Below are positions 9,487-18,632 of a DNA stretch of 55,279 nt, piece after piece; position 1 is the first letter of the stretch, and each line of letters opens with the position of its first letter. The position numbers and the translations under genes were made by a program. The notes below the pieces were generated by a model. The model made no database searches and had not been told where the DNA came from. It saw nothing but the letters and a program-made list of their open reading frames with translations. This DNA comes from an uncultured Clostridia bacterium (GTDB taxonomy: Bacteria > Bacillota > Clostridia > TANB77 > CAG-508), in the NCBI GenBank assembly GCA_944393025.1, contig CALXYR010000001.1:1-55279 (forward strand). The letters run 5' to 3'.

Positions 9487-9897
9487 TTTTCCTTATCTCC
9501 TTTCTACTTTTCTATTAAATTTTTAAACTTATTAAATTTTAAGTATAAACTTTTTCATGCATATTTATCTTTTATTCTTTTTATCTCTTTAAAACGCAAA
9601 AAAGACAGATTATTTGTAAAAACTACTATTTTTGTAATAATAGCTTTTACTATATAATCTATCTTTGTACTTTTTATTTTTTTTGCATTATTAATAAAGC
9701 TTATTTTAGTTAAATATAGCTCTCTCTCTCTCTCTCTTTTTTTACAGTACCAAGGATTTCAAAGTATTTATTCATTTGTATTTCTCCTATTCTTATTTTT
9801 ATTGTTCTATTTTTTTCTTATCTATTATATTATCTTTGTACCTTTTTGGTACTTTTTAGTTTCCTTTTTTTGTTCACTTTTATTTTACCTCAAGCTT
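9487..9897. other. Intergenic region with (CT) microsatellite
   Basis: This gene-poor stretch separates the pilin-like gene from the membrane-protein pair. It holds a 17-base pure CT tract at 9720-9736 (GA on the minus strand). The tract lies inside a very short minus-strand reading frame (9775-9710, after GGAGAA) that begins MNKYFEILGTVKKERERE and stops soon after. Losing one GA unit would extend that frame to roughly 55 codons. I see no known RNA or recognised gene here. Confidence 0.5.
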
Positions 9898-10404
9898 CTA
9901 TTTTTTGTCAACATTTTTATTGCTTCCTATATCATATTTTTCATCTAGTCTTTCATAAAACCAGTCCGTACTTTTTTTATATTTCTCTGGATTATCTGCT
10001 TTTCTTAAATCTTTGTTTATTTCAAATAATATCACTAAATTTAATATAGTGAATATTTCTTGCAATATTAAATTTAATCCTAAAAATGTAAAGTCTAATA
10101 CATTTGGAACATAAGATAATATTGTTATTAAATCATAAATAAGTAACCAACCTATTGGTATCATAGCAAAAATTGTAAATTTTTTTGAACGCTCTTCATC
10201 ATACTTTGACATATAACTCCTAGCTATAAATATAAAAACTAGAGTTAGAGTTTCAAAAAATATTCCAAAATCAAAAGTTCCAAGCATAAGTGGTACTATA
10301 TAGCTAAGTAAATTTATAATGGTCAGAGCAATACATACTATTGTTTTATTCTTTGCCTTATCAATGTTTACATTTTTTATAAACTCTTTTTCAGTATCGT
10401 TCAT
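9898..10404 (-). CDS. Unknown four-helix membrane protein
   Basis: I do not recognise a family. The protein has about 168 residues. A short polar N-terminus is followed by four hydrophobic segments (first around ALTIINLLSYIVPLMLG, last around LNLILQEIFTILNLVILF) and a charged C-terminus. I chose the ATG at 10404 because GGAGG lies 8 bases upstream; an in-frame GTG at 10419 overlaps that ribosome site. It follows the next membrane protein after about 20 bases, so the two probably form an operon. Confidence 0.75.
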   Translation of the reverse strand: MNDTEKEFIKNVNIDKAKNKTIVCIALTIINLLSYIVPLMLGTFDFGIFFETLTLVFIFIARSYMSKYDEERSKKFTIFAMIPIGWLLIYDLITILSYVPNVLDFTFLGLNLILQEIFTILNLVILFEINKDLRKADNPEKYKKSTDWFYERLDEKYDIGSNKNVDKK

Positions 10405-10424
10405 TACTAAATCCTCCACATATT

Positions 10425-11120
10425 TTAAAATTTTACATTTTCTTCTTCATCAAACAAAATTTCATCATCTTTACTTAGTTTATCTCTTTTTTCTTGTATT
10501 CTTGAAACTTTAGGTATTTGATAAATTAATAAAATTATAAGTAATACATTAAGTCCAATTATGCCATACATTCTTATACTAAATATGTTATATGCTTTAA
10601 CACATTCATCAATATAATACTCTTTTTCACTCTTTATTTTGATTTCTCCTATACTCACAACAATTTTAGATTCAGAATTAGAAGTTTGTCCACTATATTC
10701 TTGGTTATATATTTGTTCAAACTTATTTTTTGTGTAAGTTGAGTCCATATTAGCCTTTATTCCAAAAAATACTAAAATAGTTATTACTGAAAGTGATAAA
10801 ATTACAATTAATCTCTTTATAAGTGCATTCTTATCTTTTGAAAAATAATTTGCTAATATTGTAAGTACTAATAACGCTAAAGTTATTAGTATATAAGTAT
10901 TTATAAGTATTCTTTTTGTATTTTCTATTGGATCAATTATTGAAGGTTTGTATGTAGATAAAAATGTTATACCAGCGGTGATAAATATGATAATTGTAAC
11001 AATCATTTGAAATATAACATAGGTATTATCTAATGGAATATAAGTATATATTCTAAATAATCCACTTCCATAATACCTCCTTTTATTATTTCCAAATCCT
11101 CCTCTACCTATGTATCCCAT
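10425..11120 (-). CDS. Unknown membrane protein
   Basis: This 231-residue protein has a Gly/Arg/Tyr-rich N-terminus, then hydrophobic helices near residues 35-55, 70-90 and 105-120. A polar loop of about 55 residues follows, then a further helix (GIIGLNVLLIILLIY) and a charged tail ending in an acidic stretch. I do not recognise a family. GGGGG precedes the ATG. It is the first gene of a two-gene unit with the four-helix protein. Confidence 0.75.
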   Translation of the reverse strand: MGYIGRGGFGNNKRRYYGSGLFRIYTYIPLDNTYVIFQMIVTIIIFITAGITFLSTYKPSIIDPIENTKRILINTYILITLALLVLTILANYFSKDKNALIKRLIVILSLSVITILVFFGIKANMDSTYTKNKFEQIYNQEYSGQTSNSESKIVVSIGEIKIKSEKEYYIDECVKAYNIFSIRMYGIIGLNVLLIILLIYQIPKVSRIQEKRDKLSKDDEILFDEEENVKF

Positions 11121-11210
11121 AAAAATCCCCCTTTTAAATCTTATCTATGTCAATTATAACATAAAAGTACATACTTTAATACTATTTAAATTAAATTATG
11201 TACTTTTTTA

Positions 11211-11274
11211 TTGTATAGTAAAAATCGACTTTTTACTATATATTTTAGTATCTTTAACGATTTTTGCTATACAA
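11211..11274. repeat. 64-bp TTGTATAG hairpin element, copy 1
   Basis: Termini TTGTATAGTAAAAATCG and CGATTTTTGCTATACAA match in 16 of 17 positions. A copy of the same length is at 38036-38099. Related half-copies are near 20040-20098 and 34504. Both full copies are followed by CAAGGTTA and a CCTT-closed mini-hairpin. Confidence 0.65.
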
Positions 11275-11439
11275 CAAGGTTAGGCATCCTTAGACTGTCC
11301 GAGCGAAGCGAGTGACATGTATTTCGCACTTGCTTCAGAGGCATACTTGGCGAAATGCCTTTCTTATATGATTGTCTGTTCAGTATAACATATATGATTT
11401 ATATTGAATAAGTTATTTATTTTTATTACATTTTTTTCC

Positions 11440-11468
11440 TTGAATTTTTTTTGCTTATGGTATAAAAT
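11440..11468 (+). promoter_or_regulatory. Promoter of the acyl-CoA synthetase
   Basis: TTGAAT (11440-11445), 17-bp spacer, TAAAAT (11463-11468), about 40 bases before the start codon. Confidence 0.5.
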
Positions 11469-11507
11469 ATATTTAAAATTTTATTGTTAATTTTGAAGGG
11501 AATTATA

Positions 11508-13232
11508 ATGAAAGATAAAAGAAAATTGTATAATGCCGATAAAATAAATAACTTTAGAGAATTGGTTGATAGATATTCCAAATTATATTCTAATAAAACT
11601 GCTTTTGAATATAAAGAAACACCTTCTTCTAAAGAACATATAAAAATTAACTATTCTCAATTTGTAGATGATATAAAAGCTTTAGGTACAGCTCTTATTA
11701 ATCTTGGCTTATCTAAAAAGAAAATTGCAATAATATCTCCTAATAGGTATGAATGGTGTGTAAGTTATTTAGCAATAACTACTTCTGATATGATAGTAGT
11801 GCCACTTGATAGAGCTCTTCCAGATAATGAAATAGAAAGCCTTATTATTAGAAGTCAAGCAGAAGCAGTTATTTTTGATAAAAAATATTCTGAAATTTTT
11901 TCTAAAATTGCTAAAGAAAAAAATTCTAATTTATCACAATATATATGTATGGACAATTTAGATAATTTTTCTACTTACTCTAGTTTAATTCAAAAAGGTC
12001 ATTCTTTATTAGTAAATGGAGATAATAAATATGATAATGTGAAAATAAATAATTCTGAAATGTCTATTATGCTATTCACTTCTGGAACCACTTCAATTTC
12101 TAAAGCTGTTGCTCTTTCACAGTTAAATATATGTGAAGACATATATGCCTTAGCACAAATGACAGATATAAGAAGTGATGATACTTTTTTATCATTTTTA
12201 CCATTACACCATACTTTTGAATCAACTTGTACTTTTTTGTATGGTACTTATTCTGGAATTACTGTTGCATTTTGTGATGGATTAAAATATGTACAAAAGA
12301 ATTTAGCAGAATTTAATGTTACTGGTTTTGTTTGTGTACCTTTAATGCTTGAAATTATGTATAAAAAAATAAGAAAAGGAATTGATGAACAAGGAAAAAC
12401 AAAATTAGTAAATATAATGGCTAAATTATGCAATAGTTTATTAAAAATAGGTATTGATATTCGTAGAAAAGTATTTAAGCAAATATTAGATAATTTAGGT
12501 GGAAAATTAAGAATATTAATAGCTGGTGGTGCTTCTATGAGTAAAGAAGCAATACAGGGATTTTTGGATTTAGGAATAAATTTATTACAAGGTTATGGAT
12601 TAACTGAAACCTCTCCTGTTGTTGCTGGTGAAAATGATAAATACAAAAGATGTGGTTCTGTAGGTTTTCCTTTACCTGGAATAAATGTAAAAATTGATAA
12701 TCCTAATGAAGAAGGTATTGGAGAAGTTTGTGTACAATCCCCTACTGTAATGCTAGAATATGTAAATAATCCTGAAGCAACTCAAGAAGTTTTAAAAGAT
12801 ACTTGGTTTTATACTGGTGATTTAGGTTATTTTGATAAAGATGGATTTTTATTTATTACAGGTAGAAAAAAAGATGTTATAGTTCTTAAAAATGGCAAAA
12901 ATATTTTCCCTGAAGAACTTGAAATATTAATTAACAAATTACCTTATGTATATGAAAGCATGGTTTTTGGTAAACCTCTAGAAGATGGTGATTTTAAAAT
13001 ATGTGCTAAAATTGTTTATAATACAGAATATGTTGATCAATTTTTATCTAATTTATCTAAAGAAGATTTGTTTAATAAGGTATGGAATGATATAAAGGAA
13101 AATGTAAATCATAAGATTCCAGCATATAAATGTATACGCGAAATTATTTTAACTGACAAACCTTTAATAAAAACTACAACTCAAAAAATAAAAAGACATG
13201 AGGAATTAAAAATAATTTTAGAAGGCAATTAA
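11508..13232 (+). CDS. AMP-forming acyl-CoA synthetase
   Basis: This adenylate-forming enzyme activates a carboxylic acid, probably a fatty acid, to its acyl-CoA using ATP. It has about 574 residues. Visible motifs are MLFTSGTTSISKAVALS (phosphate loop), LQGYGLTETSPVVAG, YTGDLGYFDKDGFLFITGRKKD and the C-terminal KTTTQKIKRHE with the catalytic lysine. I chose the ATG at 11508 because GAAGGGA lies just upstream. It is one of the few plus-strand genes, transcribed alone and converging on rng. Chain length of the substrate cannot be read from sequence. Confidence 0.9.
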   Translation: MKDKRKLYNADKINNFRELVDRYSKLYSNKTAFEYKETPSSKEHIKINYSQFVDDIKALGTALINLGLSKKKIAIISPNRYEWCVSYLAITTSDMIVVPLDRALPDNEIESLIIRSQAEAVIFDKKYSEIFSKIAKEKNSNLSQYICMDNLDNFSTYSSLIQKGHSLLVNGDNKYDNVKINNSEMSIMLFTSGTTSISKAVALSQLNICEDIYALAQMTDIRSDDTFLSFLPLHHTFESTCTFLYGTYSGITVAFCDGLKYVQKNLAEFNVTGFVCVPLMLEIMYKKIRKGIDEQGKTKLVNIMAKLCNSLLKIGIDIRRKVFKQILDNLGGKLRILIAGGASMSKEAIQGFLDLGINLLQGYGLTETSPVVAGENDKYKRCGSVGFPLPGINVKIDNPNEEGIGEVCVQSPTVMLEYVNNPEATQEVLKDTWFYTGDLGYFDKDGFLFITGRKKDVIVLKNGKNIFPEELEILINKLPYVYESMVFGKPLEDGDFKICAKIVYNTEYVDQFLSNLSKEDLFNKVWNDIKENVNHKIPAYKCIREIILTDKPLIKTTTQKIKRHEELKIILEGN

Positions 13233-13244
13233 CTATTGCCTTCT
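13220..13244. terminator. Short convergent terminator
   Basis: GAAGGCAAT / ATTGCCTTC forms a 9-bp stem that contains the stop codon of the synthetase and touches the stop of rng. T-tracts are weak in both directions. Confidence 0.5.
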
Positions 13245-14433
13245 AATCATTACTACACATATGTTTACGAGTCATTTCTAATAGATTTAATTTTGAAAAT
13301 CCTGCTATTTGTGTTTTTGACCTATCTTTTTTCAAATTTTCTTTAAGTAGTTCTATTATTTTTTCTTCATTTTCTTTGTTTTGCATATCTATATAATCTA
13401 TTATAATTATTCCACCTATATCTCTTAATCTTAATTGTTTTGCAATTTCTATAGTTGCTTCTTTGTTTACAGTAAATATAGTTTGCTCTAAATCTTTTTT
13501 TCCAGTGTATTTACCTGAATTTACATCTATTGCTGTTAATGCTTCTGTTTTATCTATTGTTATAAATCCACCACATTTAAGCCAAATTTTTCTATTTTCT
13601 AATTGCTCCAATTGTGTTTTTAAATCATATTTATTTAAAATATTTTCTTCTATTTGTACACTAATTTGCTTATTTTCTTCTTTAAGCTTTTTATTTACAG
13701 AATCATAAACTTCTTTATTATCAACATATATTTTTTGTAAATCTTGATCAATTAAATCTGTAATTATTTTCTCTAAAATTCCTTCACTTTTATATAATAA
13801 TTTAGGATTTAATAAATTCTTTTGCTTTAAACTATTATATTCATCTTGTATTTTTTTTGAAATATTTATAATTTTTTGTATATCTTTTAATATCTCTTCT
13901 TCTTTTTGATTTTCTGCTGATGTTCTAATAATTGCTCCATGACCTTTAGGAAGATTATTTTTTAAAATATTTTTTAGTCTTTCTCTTTCATGTTCATCAT
14001 TTATTTTTTGAGATATTGTTACAAATTTTTCATTTGGCATTAATACTATAAATCTTCCTGGTATACTTAAATGTGCTGATATTCTTGCACCTTTTTTATT
14101 TGTACTATCTTTTCTTATTTGTACTAGAATTGGCATTTTAGGTTTTAAATAATCTTTTATATCATATTTTTCAAAATTCTCATTTTTATTACCAGTTTCG
14201 CTACTTACTTTAGGTATTACATCTCTAATATGTATAAAAGTATTTTTTTCTTTACCAATATTAACAAAAGCTGCTTGCATACCTGGTAATACATTTTCAA
14301 CAATTCCTATATATATGTTTCCTTCTAATCTTTCTTGTTCTGGTTGTTCTTCGTATTTTTCTATTAATTTCCCATTTTCTACTAATAATATATTTGTTTT
14401 TTCATTATTAGTATTTACTAATAATTCTTGCAT
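13243..14433 (-). CDS. rng: Ribonuclease E/G family protein
   Basis: This 5'-end-dependent endoribonuclease family acts in rRNA maturation and mRNA decay. Visible features are the N-terminal NIYIGIVENVLPGMQAAFVNIG, an embedded S1 domain, the catalytic region TIDKTEALTAIDVNSGKYTGKK with the metal-binding aspartates, and the final LLEMTRKH. At 396 residues it stops where the zinc-link cysteines (CPxC) of longer RNase E/G proteins would begin. The stop is close to the convergent terminator. It is followed upstream by pth with a 16-base gap. Confidence 0.9.
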   Translation of the reverse strand: MQELLVNTNNEKTNILLVENGKLIEKYEEQPEQERLEGNIYIGIVENVLPGMQAAFVNIGKEKNTFIHIRDVIPKVSSETGNKNENFEKYDIKDYLKPKMPILVQIRKDSTNKKGARISAHLSIPGRFIVLMPNEKFVTISQKINDEHERERLKNILKNNLPKGHGAIIRTSAENQKEEEILKDIQKIINISKKIQDEYNSLKQKNLLNPKLLYKSEGILEKIITDLIDQDLQKIYVDNKEVYDSVNKKLKEENKQISVQIEENILNKYDLKTQLEQLENRKIWLKCGGFITIDKTEALTAIDVNSGKYTGKKDLEQTIFTVNKEATIEIAKQLRLRDIGGIIIIDYIDMQNKENEEKIIELLKENLKKDRSKTQIAGFSKLNLLEMTRKHMCSND

Positions 14434-14449
14434 ATTATCCCTTCCTGTA

Positions 14450-15016
14450 CTATTTTTTTATGTTATATTTATTCATTGTATTATCTATTCCATTTTCTAG
14501 CCAATATTCTACTGCCTCTACTGCCAATTCTTGTCCTTTTATTAGTTCTTGCATTTCTTCATCTTTAACTTTTCCTATTACATAATTTATTCTATCAAAT
14601 TCTTCTATTGGTTTGCCTATTCCAACTCTTATTCTCGAGAAATTTTCTGAAGATAGCATTTCAACTATTGACTTCATTCCATTGTGTGAACCTGGTCCAC
14701 CTTTTGACCTTATTCTAATATTTCCTATTTGAGTATCCATATCATCATAAATTACTATTATATTTTCTAATGATTCTTTATAAAAATCAATAATTTTCTT
14801 AATTGATTCTCCACTATTATTCATATATGTTTGTGGTTTTACCAAAATCACTTTTTCATTTTGTATAATTCCAGTACCACATATTGCATCAAATTTACCT
14901 TTATTTAAATTGATGTTATTTTTTTTGGCTAATATATTTATAACATCAAAACCCATGTTATGTCTTGTATTTGAATACTCTGGTTCTGGATTTCCAAGTC
15001 CTACTATTATATACAT
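14450..15016 (-). CDS. pth: Peptidyl-tRNA hydrolase
   Basis: Pth releases tRNA from peptidyl-tRNA that drops off ribosomes. The 188-residue protein has the family start YIIVGLGNPEPEYSNTRHNMGF with the catalytic histidine, then VKPQTYMNNSGESI, IIVIYDDMD and GSHNGMKSI. Length is normal. GGAAAGAAT precedes the ATG. It probably shares a transcript with rng. Confidence 0.95.
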   Translation of the reverse strand: MYIIVGLGNPEPEYSNTRHNMGFDVINILAKKNNINLNKGKFDAICGTGIIQNEKVILVKPQTYMNNSGESIKKIIDFYKESLENIIVIYDDMDTQIGNIRIRSKGGPGSHNGMKSIVEMLSSENFSRIRVGIGKPIEEFDRINYVIGKVKDEEMQELIKGQELAVEAVEYWLENGIDNTMNKYNIKK

Positions 15017-15072
15017 AATTTATTCTTTCCTTTATTATAAATAATTATTTTAAATTATATCTATACTCCACT

Positions 15073-15528
15073 CTATACATATAATTCAAAATACCTTGCG
15101 CCATCATCTTTATTATATAATTCTTCTATTTGTTTAAATCCTACTTTTTTATAAAAATATATAGCTCTTTCTAATCTATCATAAGTTCCTAAAAATATTC
15201 TATTAAAATTCATTTCTTTAGATTTTTCAATAAGTTTATTATATAATTCTTTTGATAATCCTTTTCCTCTATAATCTTTTTTAACATATAACATTTTTAT
15301 TTCAGCTTCTTCATTATTATGCTTTTTTAAAGCTATTGTACCTATTACATTTTCATCCTCATCTAATGCAATCCATAAATTTCCACCATCATTAATATAG
15401 TCTTGATTATTTTGTATTTCAAGCCCTTTTCTAAATTTTTCAAAACCATACTCTTCAACAAATACTGATATAACAAAGTTATTAACCTCTTCATTATACC
15501 TATTTTCAAATTCTTTAATTATATACAT
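15073..15528 (-). CDS. GNAT-family N-acetyltransferase
   Basis: This 151-residue protein has the GNAT fold: central strand KMLYVKKDYRGKGLSKELYNKLI, where RGKGL is the acetyl-CoA pyrophosphate loop, then an ERAIFYKKVGF-like C-terminal motif (ERAIYFYKKVGFKQIEE). The substrate is unknown. AAGGTGATG precedes the ATG. It is the last small gene before about 150 bases without any feature I can recognise. Confidence 0.85.
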   Translation of the reverse strand: MYIIKEFENRYNEEVNNFVISVFVEEYGFEKFRKGLEIQNNQDYINDGGNLWIALDEDENVIGTIALKKHNNEEAEIKMLYVKKDYRGKGLSKELYNKLIEKSKEMNFNRIFLGTYDRLERAIYFYKKVGFKQIEELYNKDDGARYFELYV

Positions 15529-15679
15529 TTACATCACCTTTATATTTTACATAATCGGCAACTTCTCAGTAATACTATTTTAAATAATATTCTTAGAAAA
15601 TTGCACTAAATCTTCAACTCCTATCTTTTATTAAAAAACTATTAATTTAGTTTCTAATTATATTTTATTTTTTGCTAAA

Positions 15680-16471
15680 TTACATAGCATTATATATATC
15701 TTCTAAGCGTTTTTTACACATATCAATTTCTCTTTTAATTCTCATATCTATTTCTTTTGTATCTTCTTTTATTTTTATTTCCATCATATCTTTTATATTG
15801 TCTATGGTATCATAAATATTTTTTAAATTTAATGTTGTAGTCATACTATTTTTTCTTCCACTTATATAATGATGAACTGGGAAATCTGCAATCAGATACT
15901 TTTCAACTTTCATAATAGCTTTATATACAAAAAGTACATCTTCATAATACCTATTTTCTACAAATCTTATATTGTTCTTATTTAAAAAATCTAAATTCCA
16001 ACACTTACTCCATACATTTGGATAAATGTCTATTCCAGCTTTATACTCTTTTGTGCAAGTTTCTGGTGTAGGAATTACAAGTTCATTTCTATTACCACCT
16101 ATTTTAAATCCTAAATATACTACATCTACTTGTTTATCACCTATTAAATTATTAATTTTAGAAAGTACATCATTTTCATATAAATAATCATCTGCGTCTA
16201 AGAAAATTATGTATTCTCCTTCTGCAATGTTAAGTCCTGTATTTCTTGCTCCTCCAGATTCTTTGTTTTCTTTATGATTTATTAGTTTAAATTTATTAAA
16301 TTCTTTTTCATATTTTTTAACTACCTCTGATGTATTATCAGTTGATGCATCATTTACTATTATTAATTCATAATTTTTAAAATCTTGATTTAAAACACTA
16401 TCTATTGCTCTTGCTATATATTCTTCAACATTAAATGCTGGTATAATAATACTAAATCTTATTTTTTCCAT
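15680..16471 (-). CDS. Family 2 glycosyltransferase
   Basis: This GT-A fold sugar transferase has 263 residues. It starts with FSIIIPAFNVEEYIARAIDSVLNQ and NDASTDNT (nucleotide-sugar binding), followed by GGARNTGLNIAEGEYIIFLDADDYL with the metal-binding acidic motif. It has no membrane helix. It is the fourth gene of a minus-strand glycosyltransferase cluster, so a role in a cell-surface polysaccharide or glycoprotein sugar is likely. Donor and acceptor are unknown. Confidence 0.9.
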   Translation of the reverse strand: MEKIRFSIIIPAFNVEEYIARAIDSVLNQDFKNYELIIVNDASTDNTSEVVKKYEKEFNKFKLINHKENKESGGARNTGLNIAEGEYIIFLDADDYLYENDVLSKINNLIGDKQVDVVYLGFKIGGNRNELVIPTPETCTKEYKAGIDIYPNVWSKCWNLDFLNKNNIRFVENRYYEDVLFVYKAIMKVEKYLIADFPVHHYISGRKNSMTTTLNLKNIYDTIDNIKDMMEIKIKEDTKEIDMRIKREIDMCKKRLEDIYNAM

Positions 16472-16489
16472 TTTTCTTACATTCCCCTC

Positions 16490-17635
16490 TTATATTTTAC
16501 TAGCTGGTCCTTCCATTACATTAACTTCTTTATTATTTAGTATTGATTCAAATAGTTTTACTAAGTTTTCTGCTGCAATACTACTTGTCCATTGTGTTGT
16601 AATATATTTATAAGCATTTTTTCCTAACTTTTTTCTCATTTCTTTATCATTTATTAATAATTTTACTTTATTTTCAAATTCTTTATAGGTACTATATTCT
16701 AATCCATTAATATTATTTTTTATTAAAAATGGTACAGAACCCATTTTTTTATTAGCTACTATAGCACATCCAGCATTCATTGATTCATTAATTACGGCAC
16801 CCCAACCTTCTTGACTATCACTAGTTCCTATAAATATATTAGCATTTTCCATATATTTTTTCACTTCACTACTTGGTACTTGTCCTACAACCTCAATTAC
16901 ATCTTCTAATTTAAATTTTTGTACTTTTTTCCTTATCTTTCTTTCCAACTTACCTGTTCCTAACATTTTAATGTGAAAATTACAATTTGATTTTTTTAAA
17001 TTTTTAGCTAATTTTACAACTACCTCTGGATGCTTCCATTTAATAAATCTTGCTACCCATATTATTTCTATTTTTTCATTTTGTTCTTTTTTATCAATTA
17101 ATTTATCTATATCATATTTATTAGTTTCGAGAAAATATCCCCACTTATATATTTTATTTTTATATAATCCTAATAAGTTAAAATCTTTAGATCCATATGC
17201 ATTTGCGCATAATAAATACAAATTCTTATTTTTTCTAAATTTTATATGTCTGTCATAAAATAGTTTTAATTTTTCTTTATTGAATACTGTTTTAAAAAAT
17301 CCATCTGGAAATATAAAAATTCTTGCTCTATATCTAAAAACTATTTTGTCTTGTTTTAATCTTTCTGTTAATAATTCATCTGTAGTTGAACCTATTATTA
17401 CTATATCACTATCTAATACTAACTTCTTTGCTTTTTCTTTTATTTCTTCATTTTCATATGCTTTTATAACAAAATCATATTTACTATCTAAATCTTCAAA
17501 ACCGAGTTTCAATCTCCATTCAAATATTTTTACTGTTGAAATAAATTTAAAATCATCTCCTAATCTTTTTTGCATTTCAATGCAAAATGGAACCTGATGA
17601 TGTGTTAAAAAATTAGAAATAAATACAACTTTCAT
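16490..17635 (-). CDS. Glycosyltransferase of the GT-B type (family 4-like)
   Basis: The 381-residue protein has the two-domain GT-B pattern. The N-terminal half begins MKVVFISNFLTHHQVPFC. The C-terminal half has IIWVARFIKWKHPEVVVKLA, the donor-binding EGWGAVINESMNAGCAIVA and final helices. GGAGAACTAT precedes the ATG. It is third in the cluster and separated from its neighbours by only 12-18 bases. The sugar is unknown. Confidence 0.88.
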   Translation of the reverse strand: MKVVFISNFLTHHQVPFCIEMQKRLGDDFKFISTVKIFEWRLKLGFEDLDSKYDFVIKAYENEEIKEKAKKLVLDSDIVIIGSTTDELLTERLKQDKIVFRYRARIFIFPDGFFKTVFNKEKLKLFYDRHIKFRKNKNLYLLCANAYGSKDFNLLGLYKNKIYKWGYFLETNKYDIDKLIDKKEQNEKIEIIWVARFIKWKHPEVVVKLAKNLKKSNCNFHIKMLGTGKLERKIRKKVQKFKLEDVIEVVGQVPSSEVKKYMENANIFIGTSDSQEGWGAVINESMNAGCAIVANKKMGSVPFLIKNNINGLEYSTYKEFENKVKLLINDKEMRKKLGKNAYKYITTQWTSSIAAENLVKLFESILNNKEVNVMEGPASKI

Positions 17636-17647
17636 ATAGTTCTCCTT

Positions 17648-18619
17648 TTATTTTTTCAATGCTTCATTTAGTATTTTATAAAATTCTTTATGTAATCTCT
17701 CATATATTTTTTTATCAATTTTGTTTTTAGCAATTTCGCCTTTTTCTTCAAATTTGTATTTTATATATTCATAGATTTTGTTTTTATCTTTTATTTCTTT
17801 TGAATAATTGGTTTTAGTTGTTAATTCTATACAGTAATTTAAATATCTGATTAAAATTAATGAAATTAATTGTTCATTTTTTTTATCTTTAAAAAATTCA
17901 AATACTTCATCATACACATCTATTGTATCAAATACTCTCTTTTCTTTAACTCCCGACCTCATGACACTATTTTCGCTTTGCATATATGCATACATAATAT
18001 CTGGTGTTGATACTATTTTTTTACTATTATATAGTACTTTATATATAATAAATTCATCATCAATTATACGATTTATTGGAAATTTATCTTTTTCAAATAA
18101 TTCTTTACGATATAATTTATTTGTAGTACTAACAGAATTAATATATTCTGTTTCATTTTCTCCATATAATATCAATAATTTTTCTATATTTGTATATTCT
18201 CTTTGTTCTCCTGTATTAGTAAATACATTTTCGTTATAAGATTTTACCCTTTTATAATGACCCTCTGCAATATCTGCATTTGTATTCTTTATCATTTCAT
18301 ATAACCTTGAATAATAATGCTCACATATAAAATCATCTGCATCTATAAAAGAAAAATATTTTCCGTTAGCATTTTCAATTCCTGTATTTCTTGCACTTCC
18401 AGCTCCTCTATTTTCTGTATTGATTAATCTTATTCTTTTATCTTGTTTTATATATTGTTCACATATTTCTCTTGTATTATCGGTTGAACCATCATTTATA
18501 ATAATAACCTCAATATTCTTATAATCTTGATAAATAATACTTTCTATACATCTATTTATATATTTTTCTACATTATATGCTGGTATAATTACGCTAATTA
18601 AAGGGTTATTCTGCATCAT
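17648..18619 (-). CDS. Family 2 glycosyltransferase
   Basis: This 323-residue GT-A enzyme has PLISVIIPAYNVEKYINRCI, INDGSTDNTREIC, and GAGSARNTGIENANGKYFSFIDADDF. These give nucleotide-sugar and metal sites like those of the neighbouring 263-residue enzyme. The C-terminal half is helical and Lys/Glu-rich. It is second in the cluster. It is more similar to capsule or teichoic-type transferases than to housekeeping enzymes, but this is inference. Confidence 0.9.
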   Translation of the reverse strand: MMQNNPLISVIIPAYNVEKYINRCIESIIYQDYKNIEVIIINDGSTDNTREICEQYIKQDKRIRLINTENRGAGSARNTGIENANGKYFSFIDADDFICEHYYSRLYEMIKNTNADIAEGHYKRVKSYNENVFTNTGEQREYTNIEKLLILYGENETEYINSVSTTNKLYRKELFEKDKFPINRIIDDEFIIYKVLYNSKKIVSTPDIMYAYMQSENSVMRSGVKEKRVFDTIDVYDEVFEFFKDKKNEQLISLILIRYLNYCIELTTKTNYSKEIKDKNKIYEYIKYKFEEKGEIAKNKIDKKIYERLHKEFYKILNEALKK

Positions 18620-18632
18620 TTTCCCACCTTTG

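Larger units (their letters stand above)
11121..11507. other. Divergent intergenic region with repeat element and promoter
   Basis: It separates the minus-strand membrane-protein pair from the plus-strand acyl-CoA synthetase. It holds the TTGTATAG hairpin element (11211-11274), then an AAGG/CCTT mini-hairpin, a GC-rich patch with CCGAGCGAAGCGAG, and a GGCAT...ATGCC pairing near 11341-11360. The synthetase promoter comes last. Confidence 0.55.
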
